Shown here: positions 25,094-34,974 of the stretch, one piece after another
Layout of the letters: each line of letters begins with the position of its first letter
Numbering within the stretch: the first letter of the stretch is position 1
The notes under the pieces: generated by a model
Seen by the model: the letters and a program-made list of their open reading frames with translations, nothing else
Told to the model about the DNA's origin: nothing
The model's database searches: none
Program-made: the position numbers and the translations under genes
From: Mesorhizobium sp. WSM3626
Lineage (GTDB): Bacteria > Pseudomonadota > Alphaproteobacteria > Rhizobiales > Rhizobiaceae
NCBI RefSeq assembly: GCF_000513935.1
Contig: NZ_AZUY01000013.1
Location: 1 to 64,000 of the forward strand
Reading direction: 5' to 3'
DNA length: 64,000 nt

Positions 25094-25387
25094 TCATTCC
25101 GCCGCGCGATTTGTCTGCCGGCGGCGCCACGTTCTATTGCCGGTCCGGCGACTAGTCTGCCCCTCAGAGCGCGGCAGTAATGGGTCCCCTTCGGCGGGAA
25201 AGACAATTCCCGCTCCTTCGAAAGCCAGGAGCATGGCGGCGACAGTGCGGGGATGCGGTTTCCTTACCCCGTTCTCAAATTCGCTGATCGTCGCTTCGCT
25301 AAGATTGCACTTGGCGCCAAGCCGCACTCGCGACCAGTTCAATAGCGCTCTTGCTATTCGCGACTGCTCTGCCGTCAGGTTTCGCAC
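25094..25387 (-). CDS. XRE-family helix-turn-helix regulator
   Basis: 97 residues. A five-helix Cro/C1-type domain: LTAEQSRIARALLNWSRVRLG, then AKCNLSEATISEFENGVRKPHPRTVAAM and a LLAFEGAGIVFPAE helix, which is the common rhizobial single-domain form. An arginine-rich tail follows. The GTG start at 25387 sits 7 bases after GGAGGT on the minus strand, an excellent ribosome site. Target genes unknown; no toxin or phage gene is adjacent. Confidence 0.85.
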   Translation of the reverse strand: MRNLTAEQSRIARALLNWSRVRLGAKCNLSEATISEFENGVRKPHPRTVAAMLLAFEGAGIVFPAEGDPLLPRSEGQTSRRTGNRTWRRRQTNRAAE

Positions 25388-25988
25388 TTCATGGACCTCC
25401 TGCCGACGAACAGCGGACCGTGCGGAAGGTTCCCGAAGTATTCAGCGCGCGCTAACGGAACGGAAGCGGCTCTCAGCATGCCGGCGAGGGCCGATTGTCG
25501 TTTGTTCCGCCGTGCTCTTGATCGGGCGACGACTGGATCCACGAGATCAAGTATGACGGTTCCGCACCCAGCTGATCCTCGATTGGGATGGCGCCCGGGC
25601 CGACACCAGGACCGGCAGCGGCTGGTCGAAGCGCGAGGAAATCCGAAAGTCGCGCTGCCTCGCCGGATAGTGATGCATCTTCTAGTTTGCAGAGTAGTAG
25701 CCGCGATCCGTTCGCGGGACCTCTGAGGACAAGGTAACCAGCCGCCCGGGCCGCTGCCGCGCTCTCTTCGCATGTGGCGAGCCGAGGATGGTTGCACACG
25801 ATATCCTGAATGTGCCGTCATTACCGCGCCCGCTCCGGCCCAAGGCGAGGTGTGTTCGCCAGAATGGATGCGCAGGAGAAAACCTGTTCGCAGAGGCAGG
25901 TATTTATGCTGCAGCGCAGCAACCAACTTGGAAAGGCGGCGTTCCAGTATTTGATCTGCTTTGGATTTGAACGCAAAAGGATGCCGAC
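25388..25988. other. Decayed stretch with a ligD fragment
   Basis: Besides the ligD fragment at 25528-25650 there is no supported gene. A long leftward open frame (25375-26163) crosses it but is a shadow of the esterase gene at one end and motif-free at the other. Confidence 0.4.
25528..25650 (+). pseudogene. Fragment of an ATP-dependent DNA ligase (LigD type)
   Basis: DDWIHEIKYDG in one frame runs, after a one-base shift, into RTQLILDWDGARADTRTGSGWSKR. This is the adenylation-site region of LigD-type ligases (the lysine in EIKYDG takes AMP). Both sides are lost, so only ~40 codons remain. Confidence 0.7.
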
Positions 25989-27104
25989 ATGAGAAGTCTC
26001 GCCGATACCGTCGCACGCTTGGCTGCTCGGCGAAAACAAAGCAACTCGGTCGTGGCCGGTGACGTCGGAAGGGATCGATTTTCCGAACTTCAGGCGTTCG
26101 GGTCCAACCCAGGACGGTTGCGGGGCTGGACATACCGCCCCAAGGACCTTGCAGCGGATGCACCTCTGGTCGTTGCTCTCCATGGCTGCACGCAGTCGGC
26201 TGTATCCTATGACCGCGGCGCGGGCTGGTCGAGGATGGCAGATCGCAAGGGCTTTGCCGTGCTCTATCCAGAACAGCAGCGCAGCAACAATGCCAATCTT
26301 TGTTTCAACTGGTTCGCCCCAGACGACACCCGAAGAGGCTCGGGTGAGGCACTTTCGATCCGGCAAATGATAGAGGCCGTAGTGATCGCAAACGATGTGG
26401 ACCGGACTGGGATCTTCGTCACCGGCCTTTCCGCTGGCGGGGCAATGGCCGCCGCGATGCTGGCCACTTATCCGGATGTCTTTGCGGGCGGGGCCATCAT
26501 AGCTGGTCTACCCTATGGCAGCGCCACTACCTTGCCGCAGGCATTCGACCGTATGCGAGGTCATGGCGGCCCAACCGCGAAGCAATTGGCGTCGGCAGTC
26601 AAGCAGGCGTCCGGTCACTCCGGACCATGGCCGAAGCTCTCCGTCTGGCATGGAAGCGCCGACACGACAGTCAGTCCCGTCAATTCGAACCAACTCGTCC
26701 GGCAATGGCTTGCACTCCATGGACAAAGTGAAGCTCAAGCCGACACCGCGGAGCGGCAGGGCTATCGCCGCGACGTTTGGAGGGATGCTACGAATCAGGA
26801 AGTCGTCGAATCCTACCTCATCCCAGGCATGGCGCACGGGACACCCGTGGACTCGGCAGACGGCTTGAGTGACGGCGGACCTTTTATGATCGACACCGGC
26901 ATATCATCCACTTCGCTTATCTCCCGGTTTTGGGGACTAGCCGGCACTGAGGGCCAGTCGCCAGACGCCCATCCATCGACGAGATCGGTGCGACACTCCC
27001 CTTCGGCGGTCGCGCACCCGCCGTTCCAGCCGCCGAGCGGCCCGGACGCCGGCCCTGGTCAGATTATCGAAGACGCTCTTCGCGCTGCCGGCTTAATGAA
27101 ATAG
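25989..27104 (+). CDS. PHB depolymerase-family esterase
   Basis: 371 residues of the esterase PHB family (alpha/beta hydrolase). Oxyanion region LVVALHGCTQSA near 60-72, nucleophile elbow GLSAGG with serine 148, an aspartate in WHGSADTTVSP and a histidine in GMAHGTPV. No signal peptide is visible, so it probably acts inside the cell on short polyester or polyphenol ester substrates. The proline-rich C-terminal ~60 residues are a low-complexity linker ending in a short helix. The start ATG follows a weak AAAGGATGCCGAC. Single gene. Confidence 0.9.
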   Translation: MRSLADTVARLAARRKQSNSVVAGDVGRDRFSELQAFGSNPGRLRGWTYRPKDLAADAPLVVALHGCTQSAVSYDRGAGWSRMADRKGFAVLYPEQQRSNNANLCFNWFAPDDTRRGSGEALSIRQMIEAVVIANDVDRTGIFVTGLSAGGAMAAAMLATYPDVFAGGAIIAGLPYGSATTLPQAFDRMRGHGGPTAKQLASAVKQASGHSGPWPKLSVWHGSADTTVSPVNSNQLVRQWLALHGQSEAQADTAERQGYRRDVWRDATNQEVVESYLIPGMAHGTPVDSADGLSDGGPFMIDTGISSTSLISRFWGLAGTEGQSPDAHPSTRSVRHSPSAVAHPPFQPPSGPDAGPGQIIEDALRAAGLMK

Positions 27105-27448
27105 AGTAACGGCCAGACTTCAATCGACACAGCTTTTGTTTTAGGCCAGCCCCCGAGCCTCCCTATTCGAAAACGGGACCGTTACAGTAACGCGCGACTT
27201 TAGGCGTCCTTGGCGTCGGGAGGTCAGGTGTGCCGGAAACGCTTTTGTTGAACTTTAAACCCTCCACTCCCGCAGGATCTCACCCTGAAGCTGCTTCTGG
27301 ACAATTGAATTGATCATGGTCGGGCCGAAGCTGGGCTCCCCGGTGGAAATCCAGATTATCATCCCAGGCTTCGCCACCGCAGTCTAAAGCCGCCATGAGC
27401 CCGCCGCCTGCCAGCTGCCTGCAAGCGGCCCAACGGGAACATTAGGCG
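27105..27448. other. Gene-free stretch
   Basis: No supported frame or RNA. The missing 5' part of the helicase pseudogene that follows is not found here in any frame. Confidence 0.35.
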
Positions 27449-27464
27449 ATGATTTGGCGCAGGC

Positions 27465-28352
27465 GCCGGTCTCCGGCCGGCACAAGCGAGCTTGCCTCCG
27501 GGCAATGCCACGTAGCCGGCGCGACAGGGTTTCTGTGGTCGGCGGCCGATGCGCTGGACGTTCTCGACGTTCTTGTCGTCGACGAGGCCGCCCAGATGTG
27601 CCTGGCCAACGTGCTGGCCGTATCGCATACGGCCAGGCGGCTGATCCTGCTCGGTGATCCGCAGCAGCTCGATCAGCCCACGCAAGGCACGCATCCCCAT
27701 GGTACGGGCGGGTCCTCACTGGAGCATGTACTCGGCGGCAGGCAGACGATCGACCCGGATCGCGGCCTTTTCTTCGCTGAAACCTGGCGTATGAACCCGA
27801 ATATCTGCGATTTCGATTCCGAACTCTTCTATGACAGCAAGCTCCACCCGGTACCGAGCTGTGAGAAGCAGGTCGTCCTGTCCAACGGGCCGATTAAGGG
27901 CTCGCGGCTTCGCTACGTCCTCGTCGAGCATGCCGGCAACAAGAGCTATTCGGTTGATGACGCAGATCGTGATGACCATCATGAACAGCAACACACGATG
28001 GATCGACCGGGACGGCATCGAAAGGGCCGTTACAATCGACGATATCATCGTCATCACACCCTGTAATGCGCAGGTTTTCGAGCGCCATCCGGACGTGCGC
28101 GTCGGTACTGTCGATAAGTTTCAGGGCAGGAAGTCCCCATCGCGATTTATTCGATGGCGATGTCGAGCCATGCCGACGCCCCGCGTAGCATGGAATTCCT
28201 CTACAGCGCCAACCGCTTCAATGTCGCGGTCTCCCGTGCAAAATTCCTCGCGATCCTTGTCTCATCCGGGGATATTCGAAGCCGAATGCAAGACGCCGCG
28301 GCAGATGCAGCTCGCCAATGCCTTCTGCCGCTACCTGGAAATGTCTGAGGCG
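27465..28352 (+). pseudogene. Broken C-terminal part of a TM0106-type helicase/RecB-like nuclease
   Basis: Three reading frames must be joined. The first gives LVVDEAAQMCLANVLAVS, LILLGDPQQLDQP and FAETWRMNPNICDF. The next gives TIDDIIVITPCNAQVFE and RVGTVDKFQG. The last two give EFLYSANRFNVAVSRAKFLAILV and CKTPRQMQLANAFCRYLE. These are motifs II-VI of superfamily 1 DNA/RNA helicases, in the order found in the C-terminal half of TM0106-family proteins. The N-terminal nuclease part and Walker A are absent, and at least three frameshifts are present. Confidence 0.8.
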
Positions 28353-28499
28353 TTGCCGGCATAGCGGAGTCGCCGTCGTCCGGCGCCGAACTGCAACCAT
28401 CATCTTTCTTGGTGTGAAGCAGGACCCTATCTATCGCGCGCTCTGTCGCGATCATGCCCGCCGGCAGGAAAACCTTTCTGCCGGCCCTTATCTTCGACA

Positions 28500-28906
28500 T
28501 CCGCCTGTTCTTCGCTGACTCATCCTTCTGGTGCGCTCCGCCCGGCGATAGGCTCCTGCCATGGCGTACACAGGCATCCGTCGCTTTTGGATCGGACAGC
28601 ACACACAATAGACTGCACCTGACAACAACAGCTCCGGACTTTCTTCGAACAACCATGTTGTCGGCTGAGCGCCCTTTTCGTCACCGCGCTTTCCAACGGT
28701 CACATGCTAGTCCGCCCATCGGGATCGGGGCGCTCGATCAATATTTTATCCGGGCCGAGCTCGAAGTGTCGATGTGCCAGATGGATCGCGAACCGCTTCA
28801 ATTTCCCGTGCCGGGCGAGCGCATCTCGGACTTCCTACAGGCAGGCAAGATCCTCGTCATCAAGCGGCGGCGCATCCTGAAGCTCCAGCAACACCGACCA
28901 TTGCAT
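28500..28906 (-). pseudogene. Broken conserved hypothetical gene
   Basis: From ATG 28906 the frame reads MQWSVLLELQDAPPLDDEDL, then an in-frame TAG at codon 24 (28837-28835). It resumes with EVRDALARHGKLKRFAIHLAHRHFELGPDKILIERPDPDGRT, then shifts frame to TTWLFEESPELLLSGAVYCVCC. The intact pattern of codon use on both sides of the stop shows a recently killed gene of ~130 codons. Family name not recognised. Confidence 0.6.
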
Positions 28907-29058
28907 GGGCTGAATCGAAGCTGCATGATTTCGGCTCCGTGAGCTCGCGTGCAGATTAAAACAACACGCTTCGCGCTCAATGTCACCGCCACTTCAGTTT
29001 TCAGGAGAAGAATGACCCGTTTGTGACCTGGTCGATTCCGGGTTTCGTGCCGCTGGCG

Positions 29059-30627
29059 TCAACGAATCTGCGCGGCGACGGGAGCGGCAACGGGGTTTGT
29101 CTCCGCGAAGATCGCTTCGATCTCAGCCGCTTCCCTGTCGGTCAGGCCCGCGAATTCGCGTTCGCGCGCGCGCTTCGACACGGTCCCGCCATTCTGCCGC
29201 AGGAAGCGGAACAGCAGGCCGAGCAGCCGGTCCGGCATGTCGGCGATATTCAGCACGCGCGCTTTGAACGTGTCGTAAGCTTTGAGGAAAGCGGTTTCTG
29301 CCGGCAGATCGACGTCAATTGTCCGCGCGACGCAGGAGAACAGAAACTCTGCATGCGGCGTCGCATCGAAGTAGCGGTAAAAGTCCGCAGTGTCGTTCAG
29401 AACGTCCACATTGTGGCGATCGGTAGGCCTCCAGCGAACCAGCGGCAGCATCCGCTGCGAATAGCTTTCGAGTGTGCGCCGATACTCGTCGATGCGGTCG
29501 AGAATAACGGCGGACACCGGAAACACGACGCCGGGCGGATTGAATCCGCGCTCCGCCAGGACATGGTGGATCAAAAAGCGATGCAGTCGTCCGTTTCCGT
29601 CCTCAAAGGGATGGATATAGACAAAGCCGAAAGCGAGCACGGCCGCCGCCAGCACAGGGTCGAGCGCCGGCGCGACCGTCCTGTCGAAGGCGGTAAGGCC
29701 ATCCACCAGGCCGCTCAGGTCTTCCTGCCGCGCGCTGATATGATCGGGGATCGGCACGCCGGTCGTGCGATCATGCTGACCGACGAACCCGCCTTCGGTG
29801 CGTAATCCCAGATGAACGAAACGCGCATCGCCGATAACAATCCTTTGCAGGCGGTCGAGCTCGGCGCGGTCAATCGGCCGCCTTCCGGCTTCCGCGATCA
29901 CCTGGCCCCACCGCTGGATACGGTCCTGCAGCGGGTCCTCGCCTTCGATCTCGAAGCTGGACCGTGAATCCTTCAGAAGCAGGAACGCCGCCGTCCGTGC
30001 CAGCAGATCGGCGGGCACGTCGGCGACCAGCGCGCGCGCTTCCCGGGCAAGGTTCCTGGTGACGAACGCCTCAAGGGTGGGCGTCCTGAAGATCATCGGA
30101 CAAAAGGCGGGCGTGCCCGGAAGGTTGTTCTTGACGCGGTGGCGCGTGGATGTGACGCCGCCTGTTGCCCATTGCTGTTCGGGGTCGACGATGTGCGCAT
30201 AGGCGCCGCTGGCCGCGTCCGGCAGGTCGAGGCGGGCCTGCATCAGCCATTCGTAGAGAAACCAGACGCGGCGCGCGAACGAGCCCGTCGGTGCGGCGCG
30301 GACGATATCGGCGACAGGTTCAGGCCCGGTCGCCCTGAACAGGGTTTTGAGGACGCACAGATCCAGCCCCTCATAGCGCAGGGCGAATGTCAGGTGGCCA
30401 GCCAGGTCGGCGTGCGGCGTGTGGCGGGGCGTGAATATCCGCCAGCCTTCCGCCTCATAGATCTTATGGCGCTGCCCGATGGCAGCCAGCTTCAGCGGCA
30501 CGGGCACGGCAAGCCGGTAGGCAGCGATCAGGGCGGCATACCCTGCGGGCAGCGCCTCCTCCGGCAGCCTGCGGTCATGAAAAACAGTAACCGGGCCTGA
30601 AAACTGATTCTGAGGACCATCACCCAT
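29059..30627 (-). CDS. Fic domain protein, large form
   Basis: 522 residues from ATG 30627 (MGDGPQNQFSGPV). The Fic motif HPFEDGNGRLHRF is canonical with the catalytic histidine near 339. An N-terminal inhibitory motif SFEIEG lies around 224-229, in a helix that should block the ATP site (class II). The first ~200 residues form an N-terminal domain rich in P, A and L that probably selects the target, and ~150 residues follow the Fic core. The frame is open to 31245, but that part is antisense to the antitoxin chimera. Product: protein AMPylation or related modification. Confidence 0.88.
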   Translation of the reverse strand: MGDGPQNQFSGPVTVFHDRRLPEEALPAGYAALIAAYRLAVPVPLKLAAIGQRHKIYEAEGWRIFTPRHTPHADLAGHLTFALRYEGLDLCVLKTLFRATGPEPVADIVRAAPTGSFARRVWFLYEWLMQARLDLPDAASGAYAHIVDPEQQWATGGVTSTRHRVKNNLPGTPAFCPMIFRTPTLEAFVTRNLAREARALVADVPADLLARTAAFLLLKDSRSSFEIEGEDPLQDRIQRWGQVIAEAGRRPIDRAELDRLQRIVIGDARFVHLGLRTEGGFVGQHDRTTGVPIPDHISARQEDLSGLVDGLTAFDRTVAPALDPVLAAAVLAFGFVYIHPFEDGNGRLHRFLIHHVLAERGFNPPGVVFPVSAVILDRIDEYRRTLESYSQRMLPLVRWRPTDRHNVDVLNDTADFYRYFDATPHAEFLFSCVARTIDVDLPAETAFLKAYDTFKARVLNIADMPDRLLGLLFRFLRQNGGTVSKRAREREFAGLTDREAAEIEAIFAETNPVAAPVAAQIR

Positions 30628-30976
30628 GAACGTCGATACCTTTCCGTGAAAATCGAACACTACCCCTACTATCGCATGAAAATGGAGCACATTCAATGAA
30701 AACAGTTTACAAACAGGGCACGGGCCTGAATTTCGATAACCAGCCAAGCAACTGGTGAGGCCAGGAAGATCGTCATGATGACCAGCCAACGGCCAGCACA
30801 TTCGGGATTCATCGGTCCACTGCATCAGATAACGACGCGCCCAGAGATCAAACGCGTCAGAGGCGGCATCATCTTCGGTGATGTCCCTGGACGTGGTGTA
30901 GCTGGTAGTGCGGTGGTCATCGGCGCTTTCCGGTAGAGTCTGGTTGCGACACCAACTCCTGCTTGAAGGACCACCG
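30628..30976. other. Gene-free stretch ending in an IS256-type left end
   Basis: The last ~70 bases, from about 30905 to the ATG at 30977, resemble the leader of rhizobial IS256-family elements, including GGACCACCG just before the transposase start. The exact inverted-repeat end cannot be fixed without a full copy. The rest shows no gene. Confidence 0.4.
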
Positions 30977-31282
30977 ATGACCGACGACATGATGAACCTG
31001 CGCGCGCTCGTGGAGAAGACCCCGGACGCCGATCTCCTGCGCGAGATGATCGGCTTTGCCGCCGAGCGGCTGATGGAGATGGAGGTGGGCGCCGCGACGG
31101 GTGCGAAGCCGGGAGAACGGCTCGATTTTGAAAAGCTTCCCGGCGGCGAATTGCGGGTGCGGGCGGCGCGGCCGACCGGCACGATTGACAGCTTCCTTGG
31201 ACTGCTCGCCAGCAAGACGAAAAAGGTCGCCACGATCGAGGACATGAACGAGGCCGCCGCCGGTTGGGCGGGCGAGGAGTGA
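30977..31282 (+). CDS. Chimera: IS256-family transposase N-terminus fused to an AbrB-type antitoxin C-terminus
   Basis: 101 residues. Residues 1-43 ([39 protein letters not shown]) are the standard beginning of rhizobial IS256/Mutator transposases. From about residue 43 the protein becomes [19 protein letters not shown] and [17 protein letters not shown], the second half of a SpoVT/AbrB-type antitoxin. The first half of the antitoxin's DNA-binding fold is missing. It ends in a GTGA overlap with the toxin gene, as expected for an antitoxin. The fused protein is probably inactive as a transposase and doubtful as an antitoxin. Confidence 0.8.
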   Translation: MTDDMMNLRALVEKTPDADLLREMIGFAAERLMEMEVGAATGAKPGERLDFEKLPGGELRVRAARPTGTIDSFLGLLASKTKKVATIEDMNEAAAGWAGEE

Positions 31283-31676
31283 AAGTCACCGTCGACACCA
31301 ACGTGCTGGTCCGGGGCGTCGTCCGCTACGATCTAAAGCAAGCCGCCGCAGCAGACAAGGTGCTGAAAGAGGCGTCGCTGATCGCCGTTTCCCTGCCGTG
31401 CCTGTGCGAATTGGTGTGGGTGCTGCGCCGGGCCTATGGCTTCGAACATCCGGTCTGCGCGACCGCAATCCGCGCATTGCTCTATACCGGAAACGTCGTC
31501 ATGAATCGACCCGTGTTGAGGCCGGGCTTGCGTTGCTGAACGCAGGGGGCGATTTCGCGAATGGTATCATGGCCTATGAAGGCACTTGGTTGGGCGGCGA
31601 GACCTTTGTGTCGTTCGATAGAACGGCTGTGAAGCTACTTTCCAAGCACGGGGAAGCCGCAAAGCTGCTGTCGTGA
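31279..31676 (+). pseudogene. Frameshifted VapC-type PIN-domain toxin
   Basis: From GTG 31279 (VTVDTNVLVRGVVRYD, with the first PIN aspartate; then LCELVWVLRRAYGF) the frame is good to about residue 77, then runs into a stop at 31537. The homologous continuation (GLALLNAGGDFANGIMAYEG, then FVSFDRTAVKLLSKHG, with the last PIN acidic residues) is in another frame and ends at 31676. One indel near 31510 therefore disables the ribonuclease. Loss of the toxin makes damage to the antitoxin tolerable. Confidence 0.8.
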
Positions 31677-31974
31677 ACGCCGCCTTCATTGGCGGCTCGT
31701 GGCTCCGCTGGATCGGCGAGACATGGTTCCTGTTACGCTCAACTACTTCACGCTGCTGCGCGTCCAGAGACTCAGCAATGGCGATCTATATCGGCTGGCT
31801 AATGCACATGACCCAAGGGCGGCCGGAATTCTGTTCGTGCTGCCAGGGATAATGGCCATGATGTTGGCGCTGTCCAGGCGCTATGGGGCTCCAGTCGTCC
31901 TGCAAACCCCTGGATTTGCCAAAAGGCAGGAGTGAAGACGGCGGCGAAACGCGCGTCGCATTGCGGCGCCGGCG

Positions 31975-32190
31975 GCACTCTGACCACAGGCCATCGACGA
32001 CAGGAGCGCCCTGCACGGTTCGCTGCTCGTCACTCTGATATGCCATGGCTACGCCGGCGATAAGGCTGGTAATCCCTGTCGCCTCCTCGCGGCCGAACAA
32101 GCGGATGATCGCGTCAGCATCGATGAAGCGACGGGTCAGCCAGCTGTAAGCAATACGGTCGACATGCACGTCCCGGCGTGTGACCCAGAT
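31975..32190 (-). pseudogene. Fragment of a ChrB-like chromate resistance protein
   Basis: Read leftwards, WVTRRDVHVDRIAYSWLTRRFID is the start of the ChrB C-terminal domain (usually a WVTR, then VDRIACxWLIRRFIDP). It jumps directly to a distal part (GREEATGITSLIAGVAMAYQSDEQ), so the middle of the domain is deleted, and the end is unrelated sequence. No chrA transporter is present. Confidence 0.6.
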
Positions 32191-32229
32191 CGTGGGCGCG
32201 AACGCGTGACGGCGAATCCTGATCGGGCA

Positions 32230-34974
32230 CTATTCGAAAGAGTAGGTAAATCCTTTCGCCGAGGCACCGACGATGACTTTCGTCATCTTCTTGCCCTCGA
32301 GCGCGCGATTGAGCACGCCGCGGCTGAGTTCCGGCAGCAGCGTGTTGGTGAGGATGGCGTCGATCATGCGCCCGCCGGATTCGATCTCGGTGCAGCGCGC
32401 CTTGATCATATCCAAGACACCCTCGCCGATCACCAACTCGGCTTCGTTGGTTGCTTTGAGACGCCGCGCGATCTTGGCGAACTGGTGTGTTGCGATCGCC
32501 TCGATCATTTCGTCCGAGAGCGGGTAGTAGGGGATTGTCACCACGCGCCCGAGAAAAGCGGCAGGAAATACTTTCAACAGAGGACCGCGCAAACCGGTGT
32601 CCAGATCGTCGAGGCCGACACGCAAGGTGCCGTTCCTCGTGCGATCCATGATGACTTCGGACCCGACATTCGAGGTGAGCAGGATCAGCGTGTTCTTGAA
32701 GTCGATCCGGCGGCCCTCGCTATCGTCCATCATGCCCTTGTCGAAGACCTGGAAGAAGATCTCGTGCACGTCCGGATGCGCCTTCTCGACCTCATCGAGC
32801 AGGATCACCGAATAGGGCTTGCGCCGCACGGCTTCGGTCAGGATGCCGCCCTTGCCAAAGCCAACATAACCGGGTGGCGCGCCCTTCAGCGTCGAGACCG
32901 TGTGCGCCTCCTGGAATTCGGACATGTTGATCGAAATCAGGTTCTGCTCTCCGCCATAGAGCGTCTCGGCCAGCGCCAAGGCTGTTTCGGTCTTGCCGAC
33001 GCCGGAGGGGCCGCAAAGCAGGAACACGCCGACCGGCTTCTCCGGAGCGCCAAGGCCGGCGCGGCTGGTCTGCACGCGTCGCGCAATCATTTCCATCGCA
33101 TGGTCCTGACCCACGACGCGCTCGGATAAAGTGGCGGCCAGCTTGAGCGCCTTCTCAGTCTGGCTGGATAGCATGCGTCCGGTCGGAATGCCGGTCCAGT
33201 CCTGGACGACGGCGGCCACGGCATTGCGGTCGACCGAGGGCAGGATCAACGGCGTCTCGCCCTGCGCGGCGGCAAGTTCGGCCGTCAGTTCGCGCAATCG
33301 AGCCAGATCAGCTGCGGAATCGCGCGCTGGAGCAGGCTCGCGGGCGGCAAGCGCCCTTGTCTTGCGCGCCTCGCCACCTGGGACCTCGAGAGCTTCGGCC
33401 GTGGCTTCCTCCCCCTCCTCCGTGGCAAAGGACATGCCCTTGCCACGGAGTTTGGCACGAAGGTCAAGAATCGCGGCCACAAGCGCCTTTTCGCGATCCC
33501 AGCGTGCTTGCGCTGCAGCAAGCGTGGTCTCGGTTTCCGCCAACCCGGCCTCCACGCGAGCCTGTCGGTCCGTCACTTCGATGCCGATCGCCGCCTCGCG
33601 GCAAATGATGCCTTTCTCGACTTCGAGCGCCTGGCGACGGCGCAGGATGTCCTCGACCTCGGCAGGCGTCGCGTGCTGAGAGATGGCAACGCGGGCGCAG
33701 GCGGTGTCGAGCAGGCTGACCGCCTTGTCGGGCAGCTGCCTGGCCGGGATGTAGCGGTGCGAAAGGGAAACCGACGCCTCGATCGCCTCGTCCAGGATTT
33801 GCACCTGATGGTGCTGCTCAAGAACGCCGGCGACACCACGCAACATCAGCACGGCCACCGATTCGGAAGGTTCGTCGATCTTGACCACCTGGAACCGACG
33901 GGTCAGCGCCGGATCCTTCTCGATGTGCTGCTTGTATTCGGCCCACGTCGTGGCGGCGATGGTGCGGAGCTCGCCGCGCGCGAGAGCAGGCTTCAAGAGA
34001 TTGGCTGCATCGCCGGTTCCCGCCGCGCCACCCGCGCCGATCAGTGTATGCGCCTCGTCGATGAACAGGATGATCGGTGTCTCTGAGACCTGGACCTCGT
34101 CGATGACAGCCTTCAGCCGCTTTTCGAACTCGCCCTTGACGCTGGCGCCCGCCTGCATCAGGCCGACATCGAGCATGCGCACGCTGACATTCTGAAGCGG
34201 CGGCGGCACGTCGCCCTGGGCAATGCGCAAGGCAAAGCCCTCGACGACCGCCGTCTTGCCGACACCCGCCTCGCCTGTCAGGATCGGGTTGTTCTGCCGG
34301 CGCCGCATCAAGATGTCGACGATCTGACGGATCTCCGCATCGCGGCCGACGACCGGATCGATCTTGCCATCACGGGCGCGCTGAGTGAGGTCGGTGGCGT
34401 ATTTGGCGAGCGCCGAGTCACGGCCCGGGCCGCGTTTCATCGGTGTTTCGGCGGCAGCTGTCGCGGGCGGTGAGCCGGATTCGAGCGAGCCTTCAATGAC
34501 ATCGGCGAACCGCGCAATGACCCCATCAGCATTGATCTTGTCGAATTCGGCGCTGATCTTCGAAACCAGCCCCTCCAGCACCGGTGTCTTCAGGCAGGCG
34601 AGAAGAATATGCGCGCTGCGCACCTCCTCGACCCCGAATTCCAGTGTGGCCAGGTTCCAGCCTTCCTGTATGGCGTGGAAGATGTGATCGGAGAATTCCT
34701 CCACCGAGGTCGCGCCGTAGGGCAGCTTGTCGACGGCACGGGTCATATCCGCCGTCAGCCGGCTGACATCCAGCCCGGCATCAGCGACGATCATCTGTAC
34801 ATCCGAGCGCTCGGACAGCACCAATTGCTGGACGAAATGGACGAGCTCGACATACGGGTTGCCGCGCAACTTGGCCGTGTCCGCGGCGGCCTTGAAGGCG
34901 CGCACCCCCGTGGGATTGAGCTTCGCAACAAGTTCCTTGCGCTTGAAACTCTGCGACGACCGGCGCTGTTCCAT
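32230..34974 (-). CDS. tssH: T6SS sheath-disassembly ATPase ClpV (TssH)
   Basis: 914 residues from ATG 34974 ([10 protein letters not shown]). An N-terminal Clp repeat domain binds the contracted sheath. AAA+ module 1 has Walker A GEAGVGKT at ~234-241 and Walker [11 protein letters not shown] middle coiled-coil region follows, and AAA+ module 2 has GPSGVGKTE and [11 protein letters not shown]. The WTGIPTGRM motif precedes module 2 as in ClpB/ClpV. It pulls apart contracted TssB-TssC tubes for reuse. It is divergent from tssA with a 332-base shared control region. The frame is open to 35202 but GGGGGCAGGTTCAA supports ATG 34974. Confidence 0.95.
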   Translation of the reverse strand: MEQRRSSQSFKRKELVAKLNPTGVRAFKAAADTAKLRGNPYVELVHFVQQLVLSERSDVQMIVADAGLDVSRLTADMTRAVDKLPYGATSVEEFSDHIFHAIQEGWNLATLEFGVEEVRSAHILLACLKTPVLEGLVSKISAEFDKINADGVIARFADVIEGSLESGSPPATAAAETPMKRGPGRDSALAKYATDLTQRARDGKIDPVVGRDAEIRQIVDILMRRRQNNPILTGEAGVGKTAVVEGFALRIAQGDVPPPLQNVSVRMLDVGLMQAGASVKGEFEKRLKAVIDEVQVSETPIILFIDEAHTLIGAGGAAGTGDAANLLKPALARGELRTIAATTWAEYKQHIEKDPALTRRFQVVKIDEPSESVAVLMLRGVAGVLEQHHQVQILDEAIEASVSLSHRYIPARQLPDKAVSLLDTACARVAISQHATPAEVEDILRRRQALEVEKGIICREAAIGIEVTDRQARVEAGLAETETTLAAAQARWDREKALVAAILDLRAKLRGKGMSFATEEGEEATAEALEVPGGEARKTRALAAREPAPARDSAADLARLRELTAELAAAQGETPLILPSVDRNAVAAVVQDWTGIPTGRMLSSQTEKALKLAATLSERVVGQDHAMEMIARRVQTSRAGLGAPEKPVGVFLLCGPSGVGKTETALALAETLYGGEQNLISINMSEFQEAHTVSTLKGAPPGYVGFGKGGILTEAVRRKPYSVILLDEVEKAHPDVHEIFFQVFDKGMMDDSEGRRIDFKNTLILLTSNVGSEVIMDRTRNGTLRVGLDDLDTGLRGPLLKVFPAAFLGRVVTIPYYPLSDEMIEAIATHQFAKIARRLKATNEAELVIGEGVLDMIKARCTEIESGGRMIDAILTNTLLPELSRGVLNRALEGKKMTKVIVGASAKGFTYSFE

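Noticed and set aside
29059..31245. Extending the second Fic protein to 728 residues
   Set aside because: The extra N-terminal part is antisense to the antitoxin chimera and has chance composition; ATG 30627 starts the plausible protein.
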